Source of the DNA: Fragilaria radians
Taxonomy: Eukaryota; Bacillariophyta; Fragilariophyceae; Fragilariales; Fragilariaceae
Direction: 5' to 3'
NCBI GenBank assembly: GCA_900642245.1
Contig: CAAAJI010000016.1
Span: 98,730-162,729 of the forward strand
DNA: 64,000 nucleotides
Shown: piece after piece, positions 34,498 through 47,800 of the stretch
Position numbering within the stretch: position 1 is the stretch's first letter
How the letters are laid out: each line of letters opens with the position of its first letter
Program-made: the position numbers and the translations under genes
The notes under the pieces: generated by a model
What the model was told of the DNA's origin: nothing
The model's input: only the letters and a program-made list of their open reading frames with translations
Database searches by the model: none

Positions 34498-37014
34498 ATG
34501 TAGATTTAGTTTCAAATGTATTCCCCCGGTAAGGAATCTTGGCATTCTAAATACAATTTTCGAGTATTTAAAGCATGCATTTCTACCGTGGAAGACTATT
34601 ATTTCCAGGTCTTGTGGGAGAGCGATCCTATATATGCCTGACATTGAATTCGAAGACTTCTTTTGATTTGTTTGACAAATGCAATTTTTATCCCCAATAT
34701 TAAATCAGTTGTGATTATCTCGGATGCCTCCTAAATGGTGTAACTGTACTACCATCACACGTTACATTTCTTCTCACTAGTTTCATGACAACTTGACTGC
34801 CTGCCTATCCGTTTGCATTAATGTGACGTTCAAGGTCGAGATTCAACATTCGGTCATTCATTTGAGTGCTCAGGCTGATGGAACGCACATATCACCCTAA
34901 TGCTGTAACAGTGTGTGATGATTTACCTGCAACATCAAGTAAACTTTGCACCAGAAACATAAAGCATCATTGCCATTAAGCATTCTAGACAATTTCCGAT
35001 TCACTAAAATTTAGTTAATTTTCTCTAACAGAATAATTTGGCATCACAGCCCTTCCGAGTGATAAGCTTCCTCCTACGAATAAGGGCAAAACGGAGAGTC
35101 ACAAGAATTTGCACAATCCTTCTACAATAATGCATAGGTTCTTTAATGTCAGAAGGACTCTCCATCAAATCTCCTCATTCAGATGTCCATTTTTAGAATG
35201 GCAGAATGATTATCTGACTTTGAGACTCCAATCAATCATTGTTATCAACAACTTTTGGATTGCTACATTATGGATCAAAGGGACAAATCTCTCACTGACA
35301 TTGACATTTGGTACTTGGCTGGTGATACCAAACTACCAATTATGCTTGGAACAGTCTGTTTAATCAATTACTTACTTTTGATGTAACATCAGATAGCAGG
35401 AACTTGCAACTGCTGATTTCTTTTGTCTTCATCGTCCGAATTATTCAAAACTTCATTGAAAATAGCTGGTTCCTTTGAACATTAAAAAATAATAAATTCT
35501 AAATCAATTATATCTAGTGATAATTCCCTTTTATTCTCTCAAACCTCAGCTTCCTGTCGCCGAAGTTGAGAATTAGCACTATCTGATTAAAAAGTTCATT
35601 ATGTGCTTATCCAGAAGTTGAATCAAACCACCATTAAATCTCATTGTGGATCGCATGTCATTTTCTTCCATTCTTAGCCATTCATGGGCGGTCTTCATGC
35701 GTCTTCAAGAATGTCTATTTTAACGTTTTCACTTCTTACTCAATAATTCAGGCGTCGACGTAGGTTCACACTTCTTCCTCGATCTCTTCTCATGTCATTG
35801 CTGTATTCCATTGGCAACATCTTTGTTTTTAAAAGTTTTGCCAATACTTTCCCATCGCTACAACAAATCAATTCAGCAGCTCAATGAAATCTAAGCATCT
35901 TCTTTTCTTCATGAATAATATCATATATATTTGGATATGAATACTTTCTCACTAGGTAACTCCCTGACATGTTCTGGCCAGGAGCATCTTAGTCCAAGTT
36001 GAATATTCATCCTTTTTATTGTATAATTTAGAACTCTATTGAACTAAGATCACGTGTAGTCTTCTCTCGCTAGATATGACCACACTAAAAAGTAAGTAAT
36101 ACGCTTTAACATTTATCCGGAGATATGAGGAAATTAAGCAATTAAGTATATGCTGTGGTTCCACGCAATCTTCTCTCTGGACCAAGAAAGCCTTTGACTG
36201 ATTTTTGGTTGTGACGCAAAAGAGTCATTCGATTTTTATGCTGGAGAGGATATGATCAATGTATCCCGCAGAAACACTTTAACGTCGCATGAATATTGGT
36301 CAACCGAGATGTCATCTACCAAAAGAGGGAAATCAAATACACTACTTAAATTAGATCAAATCAAAAGTTCAACAGAGATTATCTTAACTAAATTTATTTT
36401 CATTACATCAGACTGAGTATAAAGTTTATAATTTTTTCACTCATGTCATAAAAGGGCTTTACCTTTCCAGATTGCACGGATAGATACCTTTATCTCTTCT
36501 TCATTCCCAAAAGTGTTGATTTTGAGAATAGCGTCCATCGTTACCACGTGACCCCGTGTTTCCCAGTTAGCAATATCGTAAGCCTTCGAAGCATATCCTT
36601 TCTACTTCAATTTGAAGGAAGATAGTAAAATGTATCGCTTATTCATAGTGCGCGTCAAATGTTGTATGGTGCTTTAATGTCAAAGAGAAGAACCCAGTTC
36701 ATGGAAAGAAATTAGTTAACTTAAAGTAAGGGCATCATCACCAACTGTTTCCCCTATGTTGACCATGATGCGCTTTCAAGATATCAGATCATAGACTCTT
36801 GTTATGATCCTGAAAGCATGACAAGCAATATGATTAATGGATTTTCGATTCTTGAACCATGCTTATAGACTAACTTGAATAACAAAAATTATCTCCTCAT
36901 GGATTATAGTCCTGTGTCACTAGTTGAAGAAGTAAAATATTTGTTCATTAACGAGTCATTTCAAGTAGATAATCCATCGAAAATTTGTCGACAAAGAATG
37001 GACAAGAATTAGCT
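34498..37014. other. 2.5-kb gap with scattered coding-like fragments on minus
   Basis: No intact gene. Short minus-strand pieces look protein-like: a 43-codon ATG frame near 35710-35580 (MKTAHEWLRMEEND) and the 53-codon frame at 36604-36446 listed separately. They are broken by frameshifts and stops and match nothing I recognise. They could be a decayed gene or transposon. Confidence 0.3.
36446..36604 (-). pseudogene. Coding-like fragment, unknown
   Basis: A 53-codon stop-free minus-strand frame bounded by TAG and TGA with protein-like content (AYDIANWETRGHVV, then ILKINTFGNEEEIKVSIRAI). It has no ATG at its 5' end: the first in-frame ATG is internal. I recognise no family. A CACGTG palindrome lies within it. 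It may be a single exon or a relic. Confidence 0.25.
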
Positions 37015-39573
37015 TCACTCTGATGCCCCATTATCATTACAAAAATCTGGATCTTTCGCAAGCTGGGATGGCGAGTTTTGAAGGCTCACGTTGCCGTCAT
37101 TTGAAACGTCTTTTACCTCCAAACGAGCCGCAGATAGCAGCGTTGCGATTATTCCTTGTGAGAGCTCTTCTCTCAAGAATTCTTCTTTACCACCACTTAG
37201 AACATGTAACTTCTCCATACTCAACCACTCAGTTCCTAACGCATCATAGTTTTGTACCATGGCACCATCAACAGACTTTGCTGGCTTTAGCTTTGACTTC
37301 CATTGAGGAATAGCGCTAACAAGTGCCATCTTGCTTTCGATATTTGCAGCCAATACCGTACCAACGTTCACTTGCCGTTTTGTTTCTTCATTTTCAAGCC
37401 AAGCCACACAGCAGCCCACCAACTTCGTTTGCTTGTAAGATTCTCTGTCTGATATCCGCTCCTTGGACTGTGCTACGCCTTGTTGGGATGCCTCTTCCAA
37501 CGTATGATCCTCAGAAACGAGTCTTCTAGCATGGATTTGGAAACCATCTAATTTGAAACTTTTGCATAACGAATTTGAAATTTTTTCACTCCTCATGCGC
37601 TTCCTTGAAGCTTGGAAATTACTTTCTTCCTTTATTGCGATTTCGTCTGCTCTTAACATGGCGTGTTCAATTGATTTAAACCCTATTAAGGTGATGATTT
37701 CCATGACTCCTTTACGAAATTTACGATCGATAGAAGATTTTGAATGCTCATTGAGCCTTCTCATGGCGACGTTGCGAAAGTTTCTGAAAAAAGGTAACGT
37801 AGAGGAGGCTCGTACACGATTTGCCGCTGCGCCATACATCTTAACCAAGTATGGAGTCACTTCTACGGAAAAGTATGGTACTTGCTTTCCACTATTTATC
37901 ATGGAAATAACTTGAGCTGGCCACCACTCGTCCCGGCCAAGTTTACCAGATGGAGCATGTTCTCGTTTTGCCCAACAAAATTCTCCTATTCTCAGCTGCT
38001 GACTTTGGCCGAAAACTGGCAGCGATTCACTTGGAAAGGGTTTCGCAGCAATTTGCTCGAGGGCACCACCATTCACCGATACCAAAACTCTGGACCATTT
38101 TTCAAAGTCAATGCCCGATGTTTCTGTCAAAAGAACGTTATTTTGGCCCAAATTTGAGAAACTTTTTTGTTCAATTACATAACCTTCGCAATTCTCAATG
38201 TCAGTGATATGTCCCACCGGATCGATAGTTTCGACTCCACAACATTCAGGACAAATTAATTTACTTTTTGGAAAAAGCCGAGATGATGCATCAAAGGTAT
38301 CCATAGGACATATTATTTTACAGATAGAGCAATGCCTATAGGAGGTTGTGCCATCACGCTCCAATTCTGTAATGGAACCTTTTTCACCTTGATCGCTTGA
38401 GAAAATTTGGCTATGCTCAATTATATCGTCTCTCGGTGGCTTTCGAAGCAATTCCAGATTCTCAGAAGTTTCCTTTGAATTAAGTTGTAAATTTATGATT
38501 TTAGTCAATTCATTGCTGAAATTCTGAGTACATTCTAGCTCATAATGCCCCCATTGCTTACAGAGTTGACACATGCGAAAAGTGACAATTGGAGCAGGAA
38601 AATCCATTGTAATTAATGACTGAGATTCAGAGAAGTCAGAGAATTCACTCTTTAACAATGGATGACCTTTTCTGGAATTTCTTGTAAATGCCCATTTTGC
38701 AAAGCCACTAAGGGAACATTCATTGTAGACAAGGGAAATCGATGAGAAACTTTTTCTTTTTTTCATCCCCAATCGCGAGGATAGTGCCTGATACTTGTTG
38801 TCGCTGGCATTTAAAAACCATGAAAATTGTCGATTATCTGTGCCTATGGCTTCCTTTCCAATGGAGCTAGTCTCAAAACTGGTCAAAATTTTGGATTCCA
38901 ACTCGAGTAGTGACAAGCAGTGATAATCCGATCTCATGGTGTTTCCTTTAAATTTCCCATTAATGCGAGAGCAAAACTGATTATTTCTGAATTCTTCCGA
39001 TACCTTCGACTTTGTTAAGGAGAGAGGAACCAGTGACAAAGGCGAAGGCATTGGGATCGTTGCATCGTTGCCGCTACCTTTATTTTCAATTTTAGCATCA
39101 TTGCATTGAGTATCTGTGGCTTTTGACTTTTGAATATCCAGTTTGACTGGTAAATTTGTCTTATTCATCAAGGAAGCCAATTCTGTATATTTTGCATGGA
39201 GGAATAAGCGGAATAATAATTCTTTATGGTTTGCCAATTGATGCTCTTTAAGCCCTTCCCTAATGATTCCACACAATTCTTCGTGCGAGTAAAGAATTCT
39301 TTTAGTTTCATGTCTTTCATTAGGCTTTTTATCGTCTCTGGAATGCGAAACATGCAAGCCAAGGTCTTTGGAATATTCGGATGGAAAATTCGGGTGAATC
39401 TCATGGTTAACTTCAAATTTATTTCCATTCGCATTCTTGCAATCAGGATCGATTGCGGAACTTTCAATATCTTTACTTCCCTCGTCATTTAAAGGGGACC
39501 TAGAAGCCTCCAAAGGGTCACATGACTTATCTCCATTTTCTTCGAAGCCGCCGCTTGCCTTTAAGTGGGACAT
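37015..39573 (-). CDS. Uncharacterised CCHC zinc-knuckle / PWWP-like protein
   Basis: Single exon, 852 aa from the ATG at 39573. The first third is polar and low in recognisable structure. A zinc knuckle (C335QLC...H343...C348) fits CX2CX4HX4C. A four-cysteine cluster follows (C415SIC, C422, C441PEC). Around 528-600 a PWWP/Tudor-like fold is suggested by IGEFCWAKRE, DEWWPAQVISM, then YLVKMYG and RVRASSTLPFF. The usual PWWP core has a W-A-K start and a WWPA strand, both seen here. PWWP domains bind methylated histones or DNA, so a chromatin role is likely but inferred. KKRK and RKRMR tracts suggest nuclear entry. No catalytic domain is seen. It is divergently placed from the small gene at 40232. 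Confidence 0.72.
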   Translation of the reverse strand: MSHLKASGGFEENGDKSCDPLEASRSPLNDEGSKDIESSAIDPDCKNANGNKFEVNHEIHPNFPSEYSKDLGLHVSHSRDDKKPNERHETKRILYSHEELCGIIREGLKEHQLANHKELLFRLFLHAKYTELASLMNKTNLPVKLDIQKSKATDTQCNDAKIENKGSGNDATIPMPSPLSLVPLSLTKSKVSEEFRNNQFCSRINGKFKGNTMRSDYHCLSLLELESKILTSFETSSIGKEAIGTDNRQFSWFLNASDNKYQALSSRLGMKKRKSFSSISLVYNECSLSGFAKWAFTRNSRKGHPLLKSEFSDFSESQSLITMDFPAPIVTFRMCQLCKQWGHYELECTQNFSNELTKIINLQLNSKETSENLELLRKPPRDDIIEHSQIFSSDQGEKGSITELERDGTTSYRHCSICKIICPMDTFDASSRLFPKSKLICPECCGVETIDPVGHITDIENCEGYVIEQKSFSNLGQNNVLLTETSGIDFEKWSRVLVSVNGGALEQIAAKPFPSESLPVFGQSQQLRIGEFCWAKREHAPSGKLGRDEWWPAQVISMINSGKQVPYFSVEVTPYLVKMYGAAANRVRASSTLPFFRNFRNVAMRRLNEHSKSSIDRKFRKGVMEIITLIGFKSIEHAMLRADEIAIKEESNFQASRKRMRSEKISNSLCKSFKLDGFQIHARRLVSEDHTLEEASQQGVAQSKERISDRESYKQTKLVGCCVAWLENEETKRQVNVGTVLAANIESKMALVSAIPQWKSKLKPAKSVDGAMVQNYDALGTEWLSMEKLHVLSGGKEEFLREELSQGIIATLLSAARLEVKDVSNDGNVSLQNSPSQLAKDPDFCNDNGASE

Positions 39574-40231
39574 ACCCTCCTCAAATTCGTATGTCTTTGA
39601 TGATGTTTCCCTGGATCCCTGGCCAATACTCGGCTACAAGTAACAAACCTGTATCCCGAACAATGCAACAAGCTGGCAATGATAGGACATAAATTAAGAA
39701 TCCGGAACTTAGGGCGTGAGGGAATTTAAAATTAAAAATGGCAATCCCGACGACAGAAAGACCAGGAGGCAATGCAAATGTAAGGCATGTCGAGAATTAT
39801 CTGTAGAACCGAAAGATATGAAGCAAGACATTTGGGAAAATCAAAAGTTGATACAATATACTCCATAAAGAGCCATATTGATTTAACAACCATCCATGAG
39901 AAGCAGGGTGGAGGTAGGTTGTTGTGCACAAAGCCACAGATTCACGTTTCTTGAGACAAATCAAAGTGTAGCAGATGATAATGATTACTAACAAGCAAAA
40001 GCAAGCGCTCTGTATTATGCATGAGAACAAAGTATTAAAATTGTTGCTTGCTGAAGCAAAACATTAAAGTTAATCAATACTTAGAAATATGACAAGGTAC
40101 TTTACGGAGAAGTGCCAAGTACATTTTCTATTAGGAAGAAATAAATTGCACTATGTCTGAAAAATAAGGTACCCGACAAAGCAAAAACGTCTTTTTTACT
40201 CGATCAACTTGAAACAATTATTCTTGTCGAA
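39574..40231. other. Divergent promoter region
   Basis: About 660 bp between the minus CCHC/PWWP-like gene and the possible small + gene. Short frames on the minus strand (39772-39581, 40030-39797) are hydrophobic by composition but show no conserved motif. No recognisable regulatory site. Confidence 0.35.
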
Positions 40232-40574
40232 ATGCCTTCTGCTCCACCATCACTCTTGCCTCGGCTGGAAGCTGCAATGCAGAGATGGAACCTTGGGGGT
40301 GTAAAGGATGTACTCTACATTGGCATTCTCTCTCCATTTCATTCTCTTTATCTTTCAATACTTAAATATATTCTTCATGAAACTCTTCAACCTTAATTTT
40401 CCCTATTTCTAACTCTTTTCTTGGCAATTGCCATTAGCAGCTTTGCGACAAATACCTTGGTTATTGGATAGAATAAATAATAGGTCGACGGCTAATCTTG
40501 CATTGTACTGTTCAATTATCAATGTCGGTATTGGTTGGATTTCTCCAACAGCACAGCAGGAACTACTGACATAG
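40232..40574 (+). CDS. Possible small two-exon gene, 66 aa, unknown
   Basis: Exon 1 at 40232-40298 (MPSAPPSLLPRLEAAMQRW) and exon 2 at 40441-40574 (LRQIPWLLDRIN, then LALYCSIINVGIGWISPTA). They are joined by a 142-nt GTGTAA...CAG intron that keeps the frame; total 67 codons with a TAG stop. The acceptor is a TAGCAG tandem (NAGNAG), so an alternative adding one Ala is possible. The content looks like a small organelle or membrane-associated protein with one hydrophobic stretch (LYCSIINVGIGWI), but I recognise no family. The donor is not ideal, so the model is tentative. Confidence 0.42.
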
Positions 40575-41875
40575 AGATGCCTAATTTGTTATGGATATTG
40601 TATTTGTTCAATATTGAAGTGTTTGCCATCAAGAACATTATTTCTATCTTTGAATGTGTGCAGAGATGTGAATTGTAGCTGCATGAAATTCTGAGAAAAG
40701 TGATAGCTTTTGACTATACTAGTCATGGACTATTCCCACATCCAGCCAAAATATTCCAGAAAATTTAAAATTTCACCATTAACACCACATGTGCTGACCC
40801 AAAATATATCATTTGCAAGATATGCATCTAGAATTCTCATTATTGATCTTCAAATTGCTTGATGATATCTTCTCAGAGATAACAATATGAAGGAGTGGGA
40901 AATGGACTATTATTTTCTTTCTTGTGACCACATAATGATTACCGATTCAGAGTGAAATCACAAAGAACAACAACTGTGTGCGAAGTGATGTCATGCCTGT
41001 TTCATAGCAAGAAATACGGGACAAAATCGTGTTTGTTGAGACTGAGCAAACAAATGAAACAAATTAAAACAGTGATTGGTGAAACAGCATTAAGCATTTG
41101 TATCAAAAAGCAATAAGAAAAAGCCACTTTGAGTACATAATTTGTTAAGGAGTGACAGGAAGAATGCAATAGAATTGTGGAAAAAAGCGAAAAATGCCGG
41201 AAAATGAATGTGAAGCTCAAAAGTTGAGATGAAAGCAAAAAAGTAGAGTTTCATGATTTTGTAATGTATATGTGCTGGCTGGTTAGAGGGTACAAATGAG
41301 GAAAGGAAATATAGCAATTAGGACATTTTCCCGTTTATTAACTTCCGTCCGTAATGATTTTAACTCCAATTTACGTCGAAAGTCATCCTTTACACTTTAT
41401 CCAAAGCCTTGACTCTGCCTTCAAAGTAAAGACAAGTAATAAGCTCGCTGCTTGTTGGTTTATATTGTTTATGATTGCCATTCTATGTTTTAGAATTATT
41501 CAAGTTGTTGATCAAATAACAAGTTTTTTTTAGAGGACTTTTCTTGATTCAGAAATCATGTTCCAAGGGTAAGAAAACAGTTTATTTCGGTAACAGAGAT
41601 ACTCCGATGTTTTTCATGACGTTTCTAAGCAGAAACCGAGCTAGTATGTACTTGTTGACAACTAAAGTCGATGTCAACAGCCGTCAGTTCTACCAGCATT
41701 GGTTGGAAGCCGACGATGAAATCGAATTGGTCGATTTGCATACGACATTGGACAGTGTCTACTAGATTACCTGAAGTACACTCCCGTCCTTCAGATCTAG
41801 AACGTCACACAAGTTGAACATTTCGGAGCCAATTTCTTTCGTTTCAACGAAGGCATTGGCAATAAAGAATCGACG
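40575..41875. other. Upstream region of acetyl-CoA carboxylase
   Basis: 1.3 kb of AT-rich DNA holding the ACCase promoter and 5' UTR. A 73-codon frame at 41544-41765 starts at TTG, not ATG, and resembles nothing. No regulatory element is recognisable. Confidence 0.4.
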
Positions 41876-44800
41876 ATGTCAGAAGTTGACGTCAATTATG
41901 CAGACGAGGAAAAGAGTAGTTGGGACCATATCTCGGATCGATCTCACAGACGATTTCCAACTGTATCTGCCTTTGTAAAGGAGCTTGGAGGAAGCAAGAG
42001 TCGAGTTATTGAAAAAGTCTTGATCGCAAATAATGGAGTTGGTGCAGTCAAAGCCATTCGATCGATTCGCCGTTGGGCCTATGAGTTGTTCGGAGATGAG
42101 CGAGCTATTTCGTTTGTAGTAATGGCAACGCCTGAAGATCTAAGGTACGTTTGCCAAGGCAGATGTGGATTCTGTAATGAATGACTTATTCACACTTTAT
42201 CCCATTTTCTCCAGAGCAAATGCGGAGTACATACGTATGGGAGATGTCATTGTGGATGTTCCAGGAGGATCTAACAATCACAATTACGCTAATGTAAATT
42301 TAATTGTTGAACTCGCTCGCCTGCACGTTGTGCATGCGGTTTGGGCTGGATGGGGTCATGCAAGTGAAAACCCTCTCCTTCCCGATATGTTAGCGCAAAG
42401 CACTCCTCCGATAGAATTTATCGGTCCTTCGGGGGCTCCAATGAGGGCACTGGGTGATAAGATCGGGTCCACAATCATAGCACAATCTGCAGGAGTCCCT
42501 TGTATTGCCTGGAACGGAAGTAATGTCAAAGCTGAGTACAATCAAGACACAGGCACACTGCCTGACAGTGCCTATGAAAAAGCAAGTATTCACTCTGCAA
42601 CAGAAGCTTGCGAAGCTTCAGAAAAGATAGGTTTCCCAATCATGATTAAGGCATCGGAGGGTGGCGGAGGAAAAGGTATTCGTCGTGTTGACAAGAGAGA
42701 AGATGTACTAACGGCCTATCGTCAGGTTTGTGGTGAGGTTCCAGGAAGCCCTATTTTTATTATGAGGCTGTCGTCAAATTCAAGGCATCTTGAAGTACAG
42801 TTACTCGCTGATCTTTATGGAAACGCAATTGCTCTTAATGGGAGAGACTGTTCCGTACAACGTCGACACCAAAAAATAATTGAGGAGGGACCACCTCTGG
42901 CTGCTCCCAAAGATGTCTGGGATATCATGGAAAAAGCCGCTGTGTCTTTGGCAAAGGCTGTTGGCTACACAAATGCTGGGACTGTGGAGTACCTTTATTC
43001 AGAAACTGATCGAAAGTTTTATTTCTTGGAATTAAATCCCCGTCTACAGGTTGAACATCCCGTGACGGAAATGATCACAAACGTAAATCTTCCTGCAGCA
43101 CAGCTACAAGTTTCCATGGGGATCCCACTCTACAACATTTCCTCTATACGCGAGCTTTACGGAAGGGATCGTTTTGAAAGTAAACCGTCTGATCGTGTGA
43201 TCGATTTCGACAACTCACCTCGAAATGATCCCTCCAGCCATTGCATCGCTGTCCGAATTACAGCTGAAAATGCCGAGGCTGGCTTCAAGCCAACAAGCGG
43301 TGGGATCCAAGAACTCAATTTTCGTTCAACACCTAGTGTCTGGGGATATTTCTCAATGGACAGTTCTGGTTCAATTCATGAGTTTGCTGACTCTCAATTC
43401 GGCCACTTGTTTGCAAGTGGGTTAGACCGGGAACAAGCTCGCAGAAATATGGTTTTAGCTTTAAAAGAGCTCTCGATTCGTGGCGACATAAGCACAACTG
43501 TTGATTATATTTCGAAACTTATTGAACTTGATGATTTCATAGCAAACCGGATTACAACTGGTTGGCTAGATGGTTTAATCAAAGCAAATGTGGATGGCAT
43601 TGGTCTTGCTGAAGGCCATCTTTTTGGTGGTGTAAACAAAAGAAAGCTAAATAATCACCTTTATGTCATAATGGGTGCTACGATTATGGCTCATGACCTC
43701 TGTGCAGAAGGGGAACAACAATTTCTAGATCTCTTGACGAAAGGGCAGCTGCCATCAAAAAATTTGCTTGATATGGTTCACCATATTGAACTTATCCTAG
43801 CTGGGATCAAGTACAAGTTACGATGTGCCCGAAATGGTTCGAACACTTTCTCGATTTCCATGTTGGGAGAGTCTTCAAAATCTATTCGAACGAATGTACG
43901 GGTTCTCAGCGATAGAGGTTATCTCATAGAAATAGGAGGGCAAAGTCATGTTGTCTACATGACAAGTAAGGCCGATATTGCAAATGGAATGCGCCTTAAT
44001 ATCGGTGGTGCAAATATTGCGTTTTCTCCAGACTACGATCCTACTTCCCTTCGCACAGATGTCGCAGGTAAATTGATAAAGAAATTAGTGCAAGAAGGTG
44101 CCAAAGTTAAAAAAGGAGAACCCTATGCTGAAATTGAGGTTATGAAAATGTTTATGCCGCTAAAAGTAGAAGAATCTGGAACAGTTAGTTGGAAGATGAA
44201 CGAAGGTGCTGCACTATCCGCAGGTGACATGCTGGCATCCCTACAACTGGAGAATCCTGAAAACGTGGCTCCTGTAACTGTATTCAATGGAGATCTCTCT
44301 GTTACTGGATGGGGAATGGATGAACCTCCACGTAACGTCTCGAGACCGCACCTTGTGCTACGACAAGCTGTGGACAAGATAAAGTGCGGTATGGCTGGTT
44401 ACATTTTCGACCAAAAATCTTTCGAATCAGCATTACAAGATTTGGAGTATGCGGTGACTGATCCAATGCTTCCTGTACTTGAGATCGATGAGCAACTTTC
44501 TGTGCTTAGTGGAAGAATTCCGGCAGATCTGTATTCTACTATGAGTAAAATGATTCAAGACTTTAAATCTAAGTACGAAGATAAGGTTAGGACAGGAGTT
44601 CATTTCAGGTGAGTGGCGTGTCCATGATAAAGACAGGTTATCATCATCTCATCCCTTTTTAGATTTCCTGTAGAAAGAATAATTGAAGCTCTTAACTCAT
44701 TTTCAAATGGCATTCAGTGTGATGCGGACAAAACAGCTTTTGAAACGTTGACATGTTCCCTGTTGAATTCCGCATTGCCTTATGCCAAAAGCCATGCTAG

Positions 44801-47800
44801 TGGAGTTCCAGGTTCTGAAAGGGTAATGAGTAGTTTCCTCAGTATCATGCGTGATTGGATCTCAGTCGAAAGGTGGTTTTGTGAAGGGAAGTCTTATGCT
44901 GATGCAATTGATAATCTACGAAAAGCGAATAAAGATTCATTAGTCAATGTCCTGCATATTTCTCGAGCTCACGCGCAAATTGAAATGACGTCCACCATAA
45001 TTTCCAGGATCGTATCCATGATTAGCGATGCTTCTCGCATTGATTCATTGACAAGCATAACCTCCCCAATTGGAAAACGTGTTTCTATCCTTACAGGAGC
45101 GGAAAGTCTTTCGAGTGCATCAGCTTGCTTGTCAGAAATCGGAGCACTAAAGGGCTTAGAAGTGTATGCCGAGCCTGCCCTTAAAGCCCGAAAGCTGTTG
45201 TTACAAGAGAGCATGCCAAGCCTTGAGCAAAGGAAACGCAAATTTGAAGACGCTGCAAAGCGACTCGCTACCTTAAATGACGCTTCATACGCCAGTGAAG
45301 TAGAAGAAATCCTGGTCGATCATTTGCCAATGGGTGACCTTCTCTATCCTTTATTGAAGAGTCTTCAATGTAACAAAGAAAAGGTCATTTTCCTTGAGCT
45401 CTATCTTCGATACCTATACAGACCTTACACTCTGAATACTTTTGACAAAAATTCTTCAAAAAAGATTCTAAAATTTTCTTTTCAGAATAAACCTTCTGAA
45501 CGGGCCATCAGCACTAACACACCTGTAGCAAGCATGACTGATTTGACTAGAATCTTGAGCAGCACCTCTGCCCTAGATAAAAGAATTCTTGAGAGAAGTG
45601 ATTCCGAAAGTAGTTTCCTTCAACCCGAGAATAAGGAAAAGATTCCTAGCACAACTGTTCGGACAGGACTTGTCATCCTTATTGACAGTCTTGATGAGGT
45701 CAAGGATTCAGATCATTTTGAATGTGCCTTAAAAAGCTTTCCCCAGTTTTCGATTGGGGATGAATGCAACGAAAATCTCGTTAACGTTTTGTACATTCTT
45801 ATCCTTAACGGCAATGTTTCTCCTGATAGTTCTTCTATGGACATGATGGCTGAAACATGCACCAATCTGTTATCTGATTATAGTGGTTTGCTTAAAAGAG
45901 CAAGAATCCGAAGGGTCAGTTTTGTCATTGATAAGTTCGTTGATGACGACTTTAAAGAGTATTCAGTTCCCGCTTCCTTTACTTATCGAGGACCTGAATA
46001 CAAAGAAGAAGAACTCTTCCGAAACATAGAGCCAAGCCATGTTTATCATCTCGAACTGAATAGAATTGCTTCCAATTTCAAAGTGAAAAGTCTTGGTAGG
46101 CAACATACAACGACATGTCATGTTCACTTATACGAAGCCACACCACGTTCGGTTGCTTTGGAAAAAGACAAGAAAGCCAATAGGAATCCCCGAGTATTTG
46201 CTCGGGCAATAAGCTTTACTCTGGATTTTTCGTCATCAAGTTTTGAACGGGTCTTAGTTGATGCCTTGAATGCAGTGGATATTGTTGCAGTGAGAAGTGG
46301 ATCAGATAACCATCTTTTCGTAAATCTTGAAAGCCATAACGAAAATTCCGTTCTTGATCCAGTCGTCGTGGAACAAGTTGTCGTGGATATCCTTAAACGC
46401 CACGGCTCTAGAATTTCAGCCCTTGGTATTGTTGAGGTTGAGACAAGAGTAGTGTGTTGTTTAAGCCGAGAATCACCTCCGATAGCACTTCGCTTGGTAG
46501 CAAGCAATCCCACCGGTTTTGTCCATGTTATGAGCACATACATCGAGGCAGCGGATGAAAAGGGCGGAAATCTTCAATTCAAGCTGATTGGTGGTACAAA
46601 AGCTAGTTTAGCCAGCAGCGGCGATAGTTCTTGGGAAGGAATGAGTACAGATACTCCTTATCCACTAACTAGGCCATTTGATGCACAGCGTAAGGCAGCC
46701 ATGAATTCTTCAGATACACTATATTGTTATGACTTCCCGGCGCTATTTGAAGCAGCCGTGGAACAACAGTGGGTCGAGTCTACCGGACGCAATTTAAGTG
46801 TCTCAAATTCTTCTTCTGGATTTCAAGCATTGGGACGACCACTGATGGTAATGTATACCCACGAACTCGTTGTGCAACACAAATTTTCACCGACAAAATA
46901 TTGGACTATCGAGGACTATATTGAGGGATCTCTTGAGCTTGTGCAATTGAATCGACGTGCTGGATCGAACGATGTCGGCATGGTAGCATGGCTTATGGTT
47001 CTTCGAACCGTGGAGTATCCAGAAGGTCGTCAAGTAGTGTTGATTGCCAATGATATAACATTTAAGGCTGGAAGTTTTGGAACCAGAGAAGATGTTGTAT
47101 TCAAACTTGCTTCTGAGTTTGCGAGGGAACATCGTATTCCAAGACTTTTTATAGCAGCGAATTCTGGGGCTCGTATCGGCTTAGCAGAACGCGTTAAGAA
47201 ACGTTTTAAAGTTGCTTTCAAGGATCCCCTGAAGCCCGAAAATGGATTCGATTTCATTTATGTGACAAAAGAAGATTTAGATGTTTTGACAGATTCCAAA
47301 ACTGAAATTCTTGTCACTGAAGCAGTATACAAGGATAATATCGTTTACAAAGTAACAGACGTAATAGGGTCAGAGCCTGATCTTGGTGTTGAGAATTTAA
47401 AAGGATCAGGTCTAATTGCTGGGGAAACCAGTAACGCGTATCAGGATATTTTTACTCTAACGCTTGTACTAGGTCGGACAGTTGGGATAGGAGCGTACCT
47501 CGTTCGATTGGGACAGAGAACAATTCAAAAGAAGACAGCATCACCAATCATCCTGACTGGATACCAAGCTCTTAACAAATTGATGGGCGTGAATGTGTAT
47601 TCTAGTAATGATCAATTAGGAGGCCCTGGTATAATGTATCCTAACGGAATATCGCATATTGTTGAAACAGATCATTTGCGATGCATTAAAGCCGCAATCG
47701 ACTGGCTTTCATACGTACCCTCTTGTCGGGGGGCCATTTTGCCAATTACCGATATAAGGGGAATCGATGATATCGACAGACCTGTGACATTCACCCCGTT

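Noticed and set aside
41544..41765. 73-codon frame upstream of ACCase as an extra exon or gene
   Set aside because: It starts at TTG, shows no homology to ACCase N-termini, and the ATG at 41876 gives a complete protein.
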